Positions 35,917 to 46,508 of a stretch of 64,000 bases of DNA are shown here, piece by piece. Position 1 is the stretch's first letter, and every line of letters starts with the position of its first letter. The stretch comes from Microstegium vimineum. Lineage: Eukaryota > Streptophyta > Magnoliopsida > Poales > Poaceae. The position numbers and the translations under genes are program-made. The notes under the pieces were generated by a model that saw nothing but the letters and a program-made list of their open reading frames with translations, ran no database searches and had not been told where the DNA came from. The DNA lies in assembly GCA_022036555.1 (NCBI GenBank), contig CM039125.1, positions 48,942,110 through 49,006,109 on the forward strand, given 5' to 3'.

Positions 35917-37279
35917 TGTCGAGTACGAAGGTAAGGGGTACCCTAAACCCTTCGATAAATTAACGCTAAACATAGCAACCATTTTTAAGACAGGAACCAG
36001 CCCACTGCTCAAGTCAGTAAGGAAAGGCCCATCACGTGAAGGCCCCCTGCACCGGCTATGGCAACCAGTCGCGGGCCGGCCCACCTTGACGGAAAGAGAC
36101 GGACGAAGGGCCGAACGAACGACCCCTCCGTCTCCACCTCGACGCCGAATTACGGACGAGGGGACGAACGAACGACCCCTCGGCCTCCACCTCGACGTCA
36201 AATGACGGACCGAGGGTCGAACGAACGACCCCCCGGCTCCTACCTCGACACCGGGTGACGGACGAGGGGTCGAACGAACGACCTCTCGGCCTCTACATCG
36301 ATCCCTCCGACTCCGCCTCTGCTCCGACCCTACCTCGACGACGAGCGACGGACCAAGGGTCAAACGAACGACCCCTGGACGGGAGGCTCTATCAGCCCAA
36401 CTACTCCCGGCATGGGTTAAAGTAAATCCGCCTAACGCCTTGGTCGCCCACGTCTGCTGTCAAATCCGTCAGCTCTCCGCCATATCCCTGACTCCTGTCA
36501 ACTGTGTTGCTACTACCGCCACGACGCGAGTACGGACTCTAGCGGCACCCCTCGGAACGTGAACAGTACGGCCCTCGACGGCACCTTCAGGGATACGACA
36601 GAGCCACGCAAGGCTCGACCCCCTCTCGACCGAGGGGCTCGACCCCTCCCTCCAACAACTCTGGTATGGGGCCTGTCCCATCCGCCCCATCTCGTTTCAG
36701 CTGTGGGATTCATGCCTGCCTGTGGAAGCCGTGCCGCGACGTGCCACGGCGACTTCTACTGCCACCACAACCCGGGGAGCTAGAAGGACGAGAAGGCCAT
36801 GCCAGCACAGTGTACGACGTCCCTTCGCCGGCACTATGCTGAGGACACGCCGCCCATGCCACACAGTTAGGATCCTGTACCCTCGGACCTCCCCTTGGTC
36901 TATAAAAGGGGACGCCGAGGTAGAAGAAAGGGATGGACTTTTTCAGACTCCACTCTTCAGACGACTCCATACTCATACCACACACACCCCGCTGCTTGAT
37001 CGACCCCTCGAGCAGCCAACCCACCGCCTAGGGTAGCCTTGCTAGCCTTAGGCCGCAGCTCATCCTGAGCAAACCCGTGTAACTCAGCTTGTACCCACCC
37101 TGTATGAGCACGTTTGGGTGCGAAATAATACAAGTCATCCTCCCCCGCTGGACGTAGGGCCTTCTTTGCCCAAACCAGGATAAATCTTGTGTCCATCTTG
37201 CATCACATCTGGGAGAGGGAGCATGCGATATACAAATTTACTAGTTGGTGGTCTTGACCCCCGGGTCATAACACCAACA
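35917..37279. mobile_element. Solo LTR C, 1.36 kb, related Tat family
   Basis: Starts TGTCGAGTACGAAGG and ends ATAACACCAACA, flanked by TTCAC duplications (35912-35916 and 37280-37284). It is homologous throughout to the host element's LTRs (same start, palindrome array at about 36100-36380, TATA at 36901, same end) but clearly more diverged from them than they are from each other. It therefore came from a sister family and inserted into the antisense gene. Confidence 0.92.
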
Positions 37280-38435
37280 TTCACACTCCTCCCTCTCTCG
37301 AGCCTTTTTGCCCTTGTCCCTCTTGGCATTGTCCTTGGCCTTCTTGTCCCGCTCGGCCTGCAAGCGTCTCGCCTGGGAGTCGTTCCGCTCCTGCTTCACC
37401 GGCGGTAGCGACTTCCGGTAAACGACGTTCCCCTGAGGAACGCGAGGCGTGGTCAGAAAACGGGCAAAAGGGGACGAACAGGACGAACAAGGGAGCATTA
37501 ATAAAGAAAAGAGGTGTCGTACCAGCTGGACGTGACCCTGGTCTGGCATCATGGGGACGCCGGTGACGCCTCGACCTCGAACGCGCCGGCGAAGGAGGCG
37601 CATACTCGGCGGACCACCCTCTCGAGGGGTAGCTCGTCCTCCATGAGGCGGCACCCTGTGAGATCCACCCCCGGGCGCATCTCGTCGAGGCGTCGCAGGC
37701 GAGCCATCAGCGGCACGACTCACCGCTGGTGGAAGGCCGATGCGACGATCGCCGCCGTAAGTCCCGCCTTCTTCAGACTGGAGACCGCGCCAAGCAGATG
37801 GTCGAGGCGCTTCTGCTTCTTCTGCTCGACGCCGTACCTCTAGTGGTCGGGCCTAAAATCGATCGTCCTCCCGGTGTAGGCGGGGAACAGACCGTCGTCG
37901 TTCCTCAGGTAGAACCACCCGGAGTGCCATCCGGAGTGGCTCGACGTGAGCTTCGCTGGGATCCAGCTGTCCGCCCTCTTGAGGGAGATTCTGCAGCAGC
38001 CTGCCCTGACCATCTTGCGGCTGCCGCTCCCGGCCGAGGCATGGAACAGGCTCGCCTCGAACAGATGGAGCCACAGCTCCCAATGTGGCTCCATCCCCAG
38101 GTAACCTTCGCACACGGCAGTGAATACCGCCGCGTGGCAAATGCTGTTGGGGGAGAGGTGTTGGAACTCCACGCCATAGTGGTGGAGGATCCCGTGCAGA
38201 AGATGGTTGGGGGGGGGGGGGATCCCAGCCCCGCCCGGTGGAAGGCTTCGAAGCTAACCACGTAACCCTCCGGTGGGCTGGGCTCAGCGTCCTCCCGTGG
38301 CGGCACTATCCACTCCGGCCGGTCCACGGAGGTGATGGGTTGGAGAAGGCCGCTCTCCACCAAGTCACCCAAGCGCGCCACAGTCGCCGACGACGGAAGC
38401 CAGGCGTCGGGGCCGCGCAAGCTGTAGGTGGCCAT
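37280..38435 (-). pseudogene. Antisense Tat gene, 5' portion: PF04195-like ('putative gypsy type transposon') domain
   Basis: Leftward from ATG 38435 the protein begins MATYSLRGPDAWLPSSATVA and continues through PEWIVPP and PPEGYVVSFEAFHRAGLG. At a 13-G run (38209-38221) the frame changes and continues with HLSPNSICHAAVFTAVCEGY, LHLFEASLF, GWHSGWFYLRND and RTIDFRPDHW. This order of motifs is that of the plant PF04195 family, found in antisense genes of gypsy elements; function unknown. A stop (37840-37842), a later stop near 37733 and the G-run show decay. An intron of about 90 bp lies near 37433-37523 (donor CTG|GTACGA, acceptor TTCCTCAG). The following Lys/Arg-rich exon ends at solo LTR C and resumes in frame at 35911. 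Confidence 0.75.
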
Positions 38436-38883
38436 GGGAGCAGGAAAGCGGACGCGCTCGGATGCGGGGGTGGAAGGTATGTTGCCGATCTCTCCTATCC
38501 CTACTCTCGCACACGCAGAGATCCGGCTCGGTGGGCGACGAAGGCAACGACGAGAGGAAGAAGACAGGGAAGGCAATGGCAAGCGTGCGGAAGCCAGACC
38601 CCCACCCCCAGTATTTATAGCCGGAAGCCCAACGGGTGCACCTGACGAAAAGGCAAGTAAGTCTCTGCATTTAATGCGCTCACCTACCGCCTCCTCGTAT
38701 TCCGCACGCCTCGCCGCGCTCGTCGCGTCATCGGGCTCCGCGCCGCACACCTCGCCGCACCCTATGCCTGCTACGGCCGCAGTCGAACGGACATCTCCTA
38801 AAAAGGCGCGCCTGCGGTGGACAATGTGCAACAGTGGCCGTTATCTTCGGAGGTAAGCAACAGACATCGATCCGTCCGTCAAA

Positions 38884-39760
38884 ATCTCGAGGGAACAATG
38901 GCTGACCCTCGAATAGGGTTCGATAGCCGCCCTCGAGTACCTGAGGTCAGAGATGACCCAGGGTTATGGACTCCGGTCCACCCCCAAATCTCGAGGGAAC
39001 GAAGGCTGGCCCTCGAATAGGGTTCGACGGCCGCCCTCGAGTACCTGAGGTCAGAGATGACCCAGGGTTATGGACTCCGGTCTACCCCCAAATCTCGAGG
39101 GAACGAAGGCTGGCCCTCGAACAGGGTTCGACGGCCGCCCTCAAGTACCTGAGGTCAGAGATGACCCAGGGTTATGGACTCCAGTCCACCCCCAAATCTC
39201 AAGGGAATGAAGGCTGGCCCTCGAACAGGGTTCGACAGCCGCCCTCGAGTACCTGAGGTTAGAAATGACCTAGGGTTATGGACTGCGGTCCACACCCAAA
39301 TCTCGAGGGAGCGGAGGCTGGCCCTCAAACGGGGTTCGACAGCCACCCTCGAGTACTCGAGTCGGGAATAATCCAGGAGGGGCCGGCGCGAGTCCCACGG
39401 GCAGACCCAACAAAAAGATAGGTATGTCCCCACATTTAATATACCAGCCTACCACCCCCTTATATTCCACAGGACAACGTGCAATAGTGGGCGTTATCTT
39501 CGGAGGAAAGCAACGGACATCGACCCGTCCATCAAAATCTCGAGGGAGCGAAGGTTGGCCCTTGCACAGGGTTCGACAGCCGCCCTCGAGTACCTGAGGT
39601 CAGGGAGGACCCAAGGTTATGGACTCCGGTCCACCCCCAAATCTCGATGGGGCGAAGGCTGGCCCCACGAACGAGGTTCACAGCCGCCCTCGAGTACGCG
39701 AGTCAGGGATGACCCAGGGGGGCCGGCGCGAGCCCCTAGCTCGAGAACGAACTCTCGAGG
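38884..39760. repeat. About 103-bp tandem repeat array in the Tat element
   Basis: Five head-to-tail copies start near 38884, 38988, 39091, 39195 and 39297, and two or three more lie at 39536-39760. Each has AATCTCGAGGGA, GGTTCGACRGCCGCCCTCGAGTA and GGTTATGGACTCCGGTCCA. The array sits upstream of the antisense gene's start and before the 3' LTR. It contains no ORF of its own. Confidence 0.9.
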
Positions 39761-40573
39761 CCCCCCGGGACATATCCAAGGCATAACCACGGAATACCCA
39801 AGGATCCCTTCGACGGGAGGCATCAGGCCACCGACTGTCATCGAACAGAGCTGGCACCTAGGTAATCCACGCGGTGTTGCTTGAATGAGAATGCCTCAGG
39901 GCTTCTATTGACCCCCGTCGAAGGGGCACGAGTTCCCACTTGGATTTCACTTGAATTTATACCCGTTACCAGCTTGCAGAGGACTTCGAGGTTCATCCTT
40001 ACGAAGGCTCACAGAGGACTTCGGGGCTCGTCCTAACGAGGATAGCACGATGCTCTTCGCCCCACAATCCGAGCGCAAGGATCCGTGGGAAGGACGCTAG
40101 GAGGTAGTGAAAGCCCAGCCACACGAGGCTCGAGGACTAGACTACACACGACACCCCTCGACGAAAGAGGGTCGAAAACACTCGTAGCCTGGCAGACAGA
40201 GTTGACCCCTCGATAAGGCACTATGACTCCAGTTTAACACTCGAGGGAGCGAAGGCTGGCCCTCGGAAGGGTTTCGACAGCCGCCCTCGAGCACCCCCTT
40301 GTTTTTAGGAAGTGGAACTCTCGTAGCCTAGCGAACATAATCGACCACTCGATAGGGTGCTATGACTCCAGGTAATTCTAACTCCCCTCGATAGGATACA
40401 CGTCAAAGCCCCCAGAGGAGTTCTTAATCACTCCTCTGGGGCCTCGGGGGCTACCCCCGCAAGGTGCGCTCGCGCGCACCCCATGGAGAATCAGACCTCG
40501 GACTAACCTTGCAGATCATCGGCAAAAGCCTCTATACGGATTCTTCTTATCCGCATAAAGGATCGGGGGCTAC
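39761..40573. other. Untranslated region between tandem array and 3' LTR of the Tat element
   Basis: CTCGA-rich DNA with scattered single copies of the array motif (near 40240). It ends in a purine-rich tract (AAAGGATCGGGGGCTAC) immediately before the 3' LTR, the probable polypurine primer for plus-strand synthesis. Confidence 0.6.
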
Positions 40574-42060
40574 TGTCGGGTACAATGGTAAGGGGTACCC
40601 TAAACCTGCGATAAACTAACGCTCAACATAGCAACAATTTTTAAGACAAGATCCGATCAGCCGTTCAAGTCAATGGAGAAGGGCCCATCACACAAAGGCC
40701 TCCCTCACCGGCAACGACAACCAGTCGTGGGCCGGTCCATTACTGGAAAAACAGACGGACTAGGGTCGAACGAACGATCCCCCACCTCTACCTCGACTTA
40801 CGGACTGGGGTCGAATGAACGACCCCCCCCGCCTCTACCTCGACTTATGGAATGGGGTCGAACGAACGACCCCCGCCTCTACCTCGACTTACGGACTGGG
40901 GTCGAACGAACGACCCCCTGCCTCTACCTCGACTTACGGACTGGGGTCGAACGAACGACCCCTCCGCCCCCGCCTCTACCTCGACTGACGGACCGGGGTC
41001 GAACGAACGACCCCCTGCCCCTACCTCGACTTACGAACAGGGGTCGAATGAACGACCCTCCGCCCCCGCCTCGACCCCTCGAATGACAGACAGGGGGTCG
41101 AATGAACGACCCCTGAGAAGGAAGCTCGACCGACTTACCTGCTCCCGGTATGGGTTAAAGGGGATCCGATGTGCCTACTTGCCCCCGCCTAATGCCATGG
41201 GCGCCCACTACCGCGGTCAAATCCATCAGCTCACCGCCCATGCCCTGGACCTCCGTTGACCGTGCGACCGCTGCAGCCACATTGCAAGTACGGAATCCAG
41301 AGGCACCCCCTCGAGCCATGAACAGGGCAGCCCTCGACCGTGTCTTCAGGGATACGACAGGGTCACACCGGCCTCGACCCCGCCTCGATCGGGGGGCTCG
41401 ACCACCGTCCCAAACCACTCCGGCATGGCTCCCGTCCAGTCCGTCCCACGTCAACTGTGGGACTCGTACCCGTCTGCAGAAGGCCAACCGCACTGTGCCA
41501 TGATGTTTGGCAGCGTCCAGTCTGCCATCACCATGCCCTGGAGCTCCAGAAGGACAGGGAGGCCACGCCGCTACAGCGGTCGACGTCCCACCGCAAGCAT
41601 GGAGCACGAACACGCCTCCCATGCCGCTACAGTTTAGGACTCTGTACTCCCGTACCTCCCCTTGATCTATAAAAGGGGACGCCGGGATAGATGAAAAGGG
41701 GGGCCAAGGGGCTGATCAACATCGGCTTAGACATTCGGACATCAGCTCTAACCCGCATACACCACACACCCGATTCCTTGATCAACATCTCAAGCAATCA
41801 ACCGACCACCTAGGATAGCCCTGCTAGCCCTAGGCCTCAGCTCATCCTGAGCACCTCCGTGTAAACCTGCTTGTACCCCCCCTGTATGAGCACTTCGGTG
41901 CAAGATAATACAATCCATCCTCCCCCGCTAGACGTAGGGCCTTCTGTGCCTGAACCAGGATAAATCTTGTGTTATTCTTGCATCACGTTTGGGAGAGGGA
42001 GCACGCAATATACAATTTTACTAGCCGGTGGTCTTGACCCCTTGGGTCATAACACCGACA
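40574..42060 (+). repeat. 3' LTR of the Tat element, 1.49 kb
   Basis: TGTCGGGTACAATGG...ATAACACCGACA, uninterrupted. It preserves the empty site of solo LTR B. About eight copies of the palindromic unit occupy 40750-41120 and TATAAAA lies at 41668-41674. Confidence 0.93.
40750..41120. repeat. Palindromic repeat array in Tat LTRs (GGGGTCG-AACGAA-CGACCCC)
   Basis: Units of about 45-50 bp each carry a 7-bp stem GGGGTCG/CGACCCC around AACGAA (sometimes AACGAA to AATGAA), separated by CCTCTACCTCGACTTACGGA-type spacers. Matching arrays are at 21600-21880 (5' LTR) and 36100-36380 (solo LTR C), with different copy numbers. They lie upstream of the TATA box, hence in U3. Confidence 0.9.
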
Positions 42061-42106
42061 ACTATGTCTCGTGCTCCCATTGTAACGCACGGGCATTTTT
42101 GCTAGC

Positions 42107-42364
42107 TCTGTGGCTAAGCACCTAGGCTAAAGCCTGCGCTGAGAGATGAGGAACTACACTTACGATCATCGGCGGTGGCGGACGGCGGAGCGAAAGACTT
42201 CAGTTAGAACGGTCTTGGAGTGCAGCGAAGCCCAGATCATGCGGAGCCCTGACAAGTGATCAACAACCATCATAGTAGTAAGAAACGATAATGAGCTTTG
42301 ATTCATCACCGAGACGGTGAATAAATCATGCCGACAAAAGGGAGGAAATCGAGAGAGACCACGA
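42107..42364. other. Host or older repeat DNA left of the SIRE element
   Basis: About 260 bp between the CTAG end and the SIRE insertion. The - strand has a short open stretch that I cannot assign. It was continuous with 58589 onwards before the SIRE insertion. Confidence 0.35.
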
Positions 42365-42369
42365 GCACC

Positions 42370-44023
42370 TATAGAATCATGGACCCTTGTGTTTAGGCGA
42401 TTAACGACAATACTAGATCACTATGACTAACGTGTGTTTTGCAGAGGCAAAGTCATTTGTGTTAGGTCATTAGTGATGCAATTTGAATGGGCTTAATGGA
42501 TATTCATGCCCCAAGATGGAAATTGTTTTGGTTGCAAAGGATGAAGATACAAGTTGAAGACTAGGCTAGTTCTTAGTGCCATAAGGTTGAGAAGGGCACT
42601 AAGTATAGCTAGGGTTTTGCTTTTCCTTTGACCGTACTATAAAGGGGGTATGAGATTAGTAGCTTGACCTAGGAGAGTTTAGGAGAGTGGGTATATGCAC
42701 ACTTGTCACAACTTGTCCTAGAGACATTGCTTTCAGTCCTTGATAAACCCTAGAAATGGTAGGAGCAAAATCCCTTGAGAATCCTCAGCGAAAACAATTG
42801 ATATAGAGGGAGAAAGAGGCTCTGGACCACTCTGCTAAGTGGGCGTCGGACCAAGGAGAGTGGTCTGACGGTCCCTGACTTAGGCAGAATTCCAGCTCGA
42901 GGAGCTCCGGACCACCTGTCTGGAAAGCGTCGACCATAGGAGAGTGGTCCGATGGCTTGGTTCAGGAAGAGAGAAGGCTCCGGACTAGTCCGACGGTGTG
43001 TCCGACGCCTCAAGACAGGAGTTTGGGTTCATGCAGAGAGTCCCCTGGCTCCGGACCAGAGCGTCGGACCAAGGCTCCGGACCAAGGAGAGTGGTCCGAT
43101 GGTATGAAAAAGAGAAGTTTTTCACTCAGAGAGCACCGTGGCTCCGGACCAGTGCGTCGGACCAAGCAGAGTTGTCCGACGGTGCCTGAGTTTGAATCCA
43201 GAGTGAGCTCTGGACCAATGTGCATGGTCTGGTGGTATGAGCTCCGGACTAGTCCAGTGGCTTCGCAGAGAGAAGAAAAAGTAAAAAACGGCTAGTTTTG
43301 GAGGTGGGGACTATTTATAGTTGCCCCCTTCGTCCTTAGAGGCTCTCTTGGCCATTGTTTCAGCTGGTGACACCTTGAGAAATCCTTTGGAGAGTCAAGA
43401 GACTAGTGAGGGAGAGATTAGAGAGAGTTCATCTTGTCCTTCCCTCCTAGAGTGATTAGGAGTGACTTGTGTGCGTCCATCCACCTTCCTTGCCTTGAGT
43501 TGGTCAAGTGAAGGTCTTGTGCTTGTTACTCTTGGTGTTCGACAGCACCTAGACGGTTTGGTGGTGTTCGGAGGAAGTGATCGCCGGAAGATTGTTGGCG
43601 GCTCTTCTCCAAGCTTCTGTGATCGGTTGTGGGCGATTCACCGAGCCGGAGTGGCGAAGAATCAGCCCGTAGAGAGCACTCTACCCTTGCGCGGGTAGAG
43701 GGGGAGCGATACCTTACGAGGTGCTCCAACAAGGACTAGGGGGGTGTCGACACCTCGATACCTCGGGAAAAAATCGCTGCGTCACTGAGAATTTCTTTTC
43801 CCTAGCTCTTTACATTTCCGCATTACTTTCCGTCTTGTTTTTATATTATCTACTAGAATTGCTTAGGTTGCTTTTAATTCCTATGAACTGCTACTGCTTT
43901 CTGGCTAGGACACACGGATCGTAGGCACTAGGGGTGATTGACATTTGATAGGTTTTCATATTTGCTTTAGAAATTTAAAACAAGCCCAATTCACCCCCCC
44001 TCTTGGGCATCTTGATCCTTTCA
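42370..44023 (+). repeat. 5' LTR of the outer SIRE element
   Basis: 1654 bp. It begins TATAGAATC where the 3' LTR has TGTAGAATC, so the terminal G is mutated. It contains a dense array of GTCGGAC/GTCCGAC motifs at about 42840-43190, then TATTTATA at 43312-43319. Confidence 0.92.
43312..43319 (+). promoter_or_regulatory. Probable SIRE core promoter (TATTTATA)
   Basis: CTATTTATAG is kept at the equivalent place in the diverged inner LTR (45749-45758), whereas the upstream TATAAA at 42638-42643 is TATTAAG in the inner LTR. Conservation therefore favours TATTTATA as the functional TATA. Confidence 0.5.
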
Positions 44024-44024
44024 A

Positions 44025-44038
44025 TTGGTACCAGAGCC
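44025..44038 (+). promoter_or_regulatory. SIRE primer-binding site
   Basis: TTGGTACCAGAGCC follows the LTR by one base. TGGTACCAGAGC is one change from the initiator-Met tRNA complement used by plant copia elements. The inner copy at 46457 reads TTGGTATCGGAGC. Confidence 0.8.
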
Positions 44039-44075
44039 TTGTTGCTCTAAATTAGGCTTCACCGCTTAGAGCAAG

Positions 44076-44838
44076 ATGTCCCATGGGGATGGACCGCCAC
44101 CCATGTTCGATGGGGATGACTTATTGGAAAGTGCGGATGGAGGCCTACCTTGAGGCCGTGGACGTCGGCGTTCACAAAGCCGCCACCCAAGGTGGATCGG
44201 TGTTCGCCGAGGACCCATACTTTAATAAGAACAATGCTAAGGCAAAGAACATTCTTTTCCGTGGCATTTGCAAGGATGTGTTCAACCGTGTGCGGAATTG
44301 CAAAACTGCGCATGAGATTTGGACAAACATTTGTGCTCTACACGAGGGCACTAAATGTGAAAGAGAAGAGCGTTATCATCTTATCATTGCTAAGTTAAAT
44401 GCTTTCACCATGCTATCTCATGAAAATGCTAATGAAATGTACTCTCATTTGAATGTGCTTGTAGAGGAGTTGAATGGCCTTGGGCTCTCTCAAATGACAC
44501 CGGCCGATGTGGTGCGCAAGATACTTTGTGTCCTTCCAATAGACAAGTATAGCCACATCGTCACGGTTCTTCATCAAGGCGATCTCTCCGCAACTACACC
44601 AACGCAAGTGTTGGGCAAGACCAATGCTCATGAGATGTACATGAAGATCAATGATGGAACTTCATCATCCTCCAAGAAGAAAGAGAAGGAGGAGAAGAAG
44701 GACTTGGCTCTCAAGGCATCTTCCAAGGAGAAGTGCAAGATTCAATATGTCGTTGAGAGTACAAGTGATGATGATGATGAAGACAACATCGCTCTCATGG
44801 TGAAGAAGACCGCCAAGATGTTGAAGAGGCTAAACAAG
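44076..44838 (+). pseudogene. Truncated gag of the outer SIRE element
   Basis: ATG 44076 begins the same protein as the inner gag, but a 4-nt loss near 44120 (compare 46553) shifts the frame. From there the gag is readable (WKVRMEAYLEAVDVGV ... EREERYHLIIAKLNAF ... VVRKILCVLPIDKYSH) to KMLKRLNK at 44838, where the second LTR begins. The zinc knuckles are missing. Confidence 0.9.
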
Positions 44839-46455
44839 TGAAGAATCATTGCCCTAGTTGATTTCGGTGATTAACGACAATTAGAGATTATTATGGCTAA
44901 CGTGTGTTTTGCAGAGGCTATGCGTAGCTTAGCCATAGTGATCGATAAGAATTGGCACTAATGGTCATCACTTAGCCTCCAAGATGGATATCGTTTCGGA
45001 TTTCAAGGAGACATGATGAAGACCCTAGAATGATAGGCTAAGTGCCATAAGGAGATGAAGGGCACTTAGAAATAGATAGGGCTTCTCTTTTTACCTTTGA
45101 CCGTACTATTAAGAGGGGTTGAGATTAGTAGCTTGACTTAGGAAAGCTTCATGACTTAGGTGTGGTGCACACTTGACTTCCTTAGCTCTAAGCAAGCCTA
45201 TGGTGACTGTAAGATAGCCTAGAACAACTTCCATTTTCATCGCGACGAAAAACGAAGTTGCTAAAACTGTTTTCTGGGCGTCGGACGCTCCTGGCAGGGG
45301 CGCCGGACGCTGTCCGTCGCGTCGGACAGAGGCGTCAGACGCTGGGTGGTTGAGTCCACAGCGTCCGTCGACCTTCCAGAGGGGTTGTTTTCTGGCTAAG
45401 TTTCTCAGGGTCCGTCAGATGCTGTCCGACGGCCAGGCGTCGGACGCTGGGAAGAGCGTCCGTTGACCTTCCAGAGAGGGTGTTTTCAACCCAAGCCAGA
45501 GCGTAGCGTCGGACGCTGGTGATGAGCGTCCGTCGCCCAGTGACGTAGCATCTGTCGCTGGGAACAGTGTGTCAGAACTAGCCGTTGGGCAGGGCGTCGG
45601 ACCGTCCGTCGCCTAGGCGCCGGAGCGTCCGTCGCCCAAACTATGAACAGAAACTAGCCGTTGGGCATGCGACGGACCGTCCATCGCCTAGTCGACGGAG
45701 CATCCGTCGCCAACTTAAAATGCCAGCCCGAGGCAGTTTTCAGAGTGTCTATTTATAGCCTCTCCCACTTCTCTCCCACCTAGCCTTTGCTCATTTGAGT
45801 TGCTAAGTTTGTTGAGAAGGTTGGGAAGAGAGCAAGAGCCCTAGAGAGAGAGAGAGTGATTCGCGAATCCATCCATCCTCTCTCTAGTTCATCCAAGAGT
45901 TCAAGTGTGCATCCTCTAGTTGTCAAGCTTGAGTGAGTCAAGCGAAGATCGAGGCTTGTTACTCTTGGTGATGGACATCACCTAGATGGTCCGGTGGTGC
46001 TCGGAGGAAGGTGATCGCCGGAGGATTGTCGGCGGCCCTTCTCCATCAACGTTGTGATCGGTTGTGGGCGATTCACCGAGCCGGAGTGGCGAAGAATCAG
46101 CCCGTAAAGAGCACTCATCCCTTGCGCGGGATTGAGGGGGAGCTATACCTTGCGAGGTGCTCCAACGAGGACTAGGGGGGAGTGTCGACTCCTTGATACC
46201 TCGGCAAAACATTGCCGTGTCAAGCATCTCTTTCCCTAGCTCTTTATTACTGCATTACTTTCCGCACTTGTCTTTCAATTCATACTAGAATTGTGTAGGA
46301 AGTTTTCGCTTTCCATCGACTTACTACTGCTTTCTAGCTAGGACACACAAGCGGTAGGCACTAGGGGGTTACTTGGCTCTTTATAGGTTTAATTCTTGTT
46401 TAGAAATCAAAAAGAGCCCAATTCACCCCCCCTCTTGGGCATCTTGATCCTTTCA
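44839..46455 (+). mobile_element. Second SIRE 5' LTR embedded in the first gag
   Basis: 1617 bp, starting TGAAGAATCATTGCC and ending CTTGATCCTTTCA, followed by its own PBS and gag. It aligns with the outer LTRs but is clearly diverged, notably in the middle motif array (45280-45720: GCGTCGGACGCT/GCGTCCGTCG versions). The 5-bp sequence at the left junction is ACAAG; no matching right end exists because no second inner LTR is present. Confidence 0.9.
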
Positions 46456-46508
46456 ATTGGTATCGGAGCAAGGCTTGCTCTAAATTAGGCTTCACCTCCT
46501 AGAGCAAG

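Larger units (their letters stand above)
21420..42060 (+). mobile_element. Tat-lineage Ty3/gypsy retrotransposon, nearly complete, 20.6 kb with nested insertions
   Basis: Bounded by TGTTGGGTACA (21420) and ...ACACCGACA (42060), with the 5-bp duplication ACTAT at 21415-21419 and 42061-42065. Order: 5' LTR, primer-binding site, gag, protease, RT, two RNase H regions, integrase, a long antisense gene, a tandem array, PPT and 3' LTR. The extra RNase H after RT and an antisense gene between integrase and the 3' LTR are known for the Tat lineage (RIRE2/Retrosat-2/Grande type). The two LTRs are very similar where they align, so the insertion is fairly recent. Gag and pol have several stops and frameshifts, so this copy is not autonomous. 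It hosts solo LTR B (22545-25539) and solo LTR C (35917-37279). Confidence 0.92.
17283..42106. mobile_element. Small element with inverted CTAG...GCCCGTGC ends, split by later retrotransposons
   Basis: The left end reads CTAGTATAATGCCCGTGC and the right end is the inverse of CTAGCAAAAATGCCCGTGC. Removing the solo LTR (17816-21263 plus one TSD) and the Tat element (21420-42060 plus one TSD) leaves about 0.73 kb. GCCCGTGC next to CTAG resembles grass Helitron 3' ends, but an inverted pair would instead suggest a TIR element; no target duplication was found. The class is undecided. Confidence 0.4.

Noticed and set aside
38884..39760. Possible CRISPR-like array
   Set aside because: Whole 103-bp units repeat without unique spacers, inside a plant retrotransposon; it is an ordinary tandem array.
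42840..43190. Cold-response DRE elements in the SIRE LTR
   Set aside because: The repeated core is TCCGAC/GTCGGAC; the DRE core needs A or G before CCGAC, so the name is not justified.
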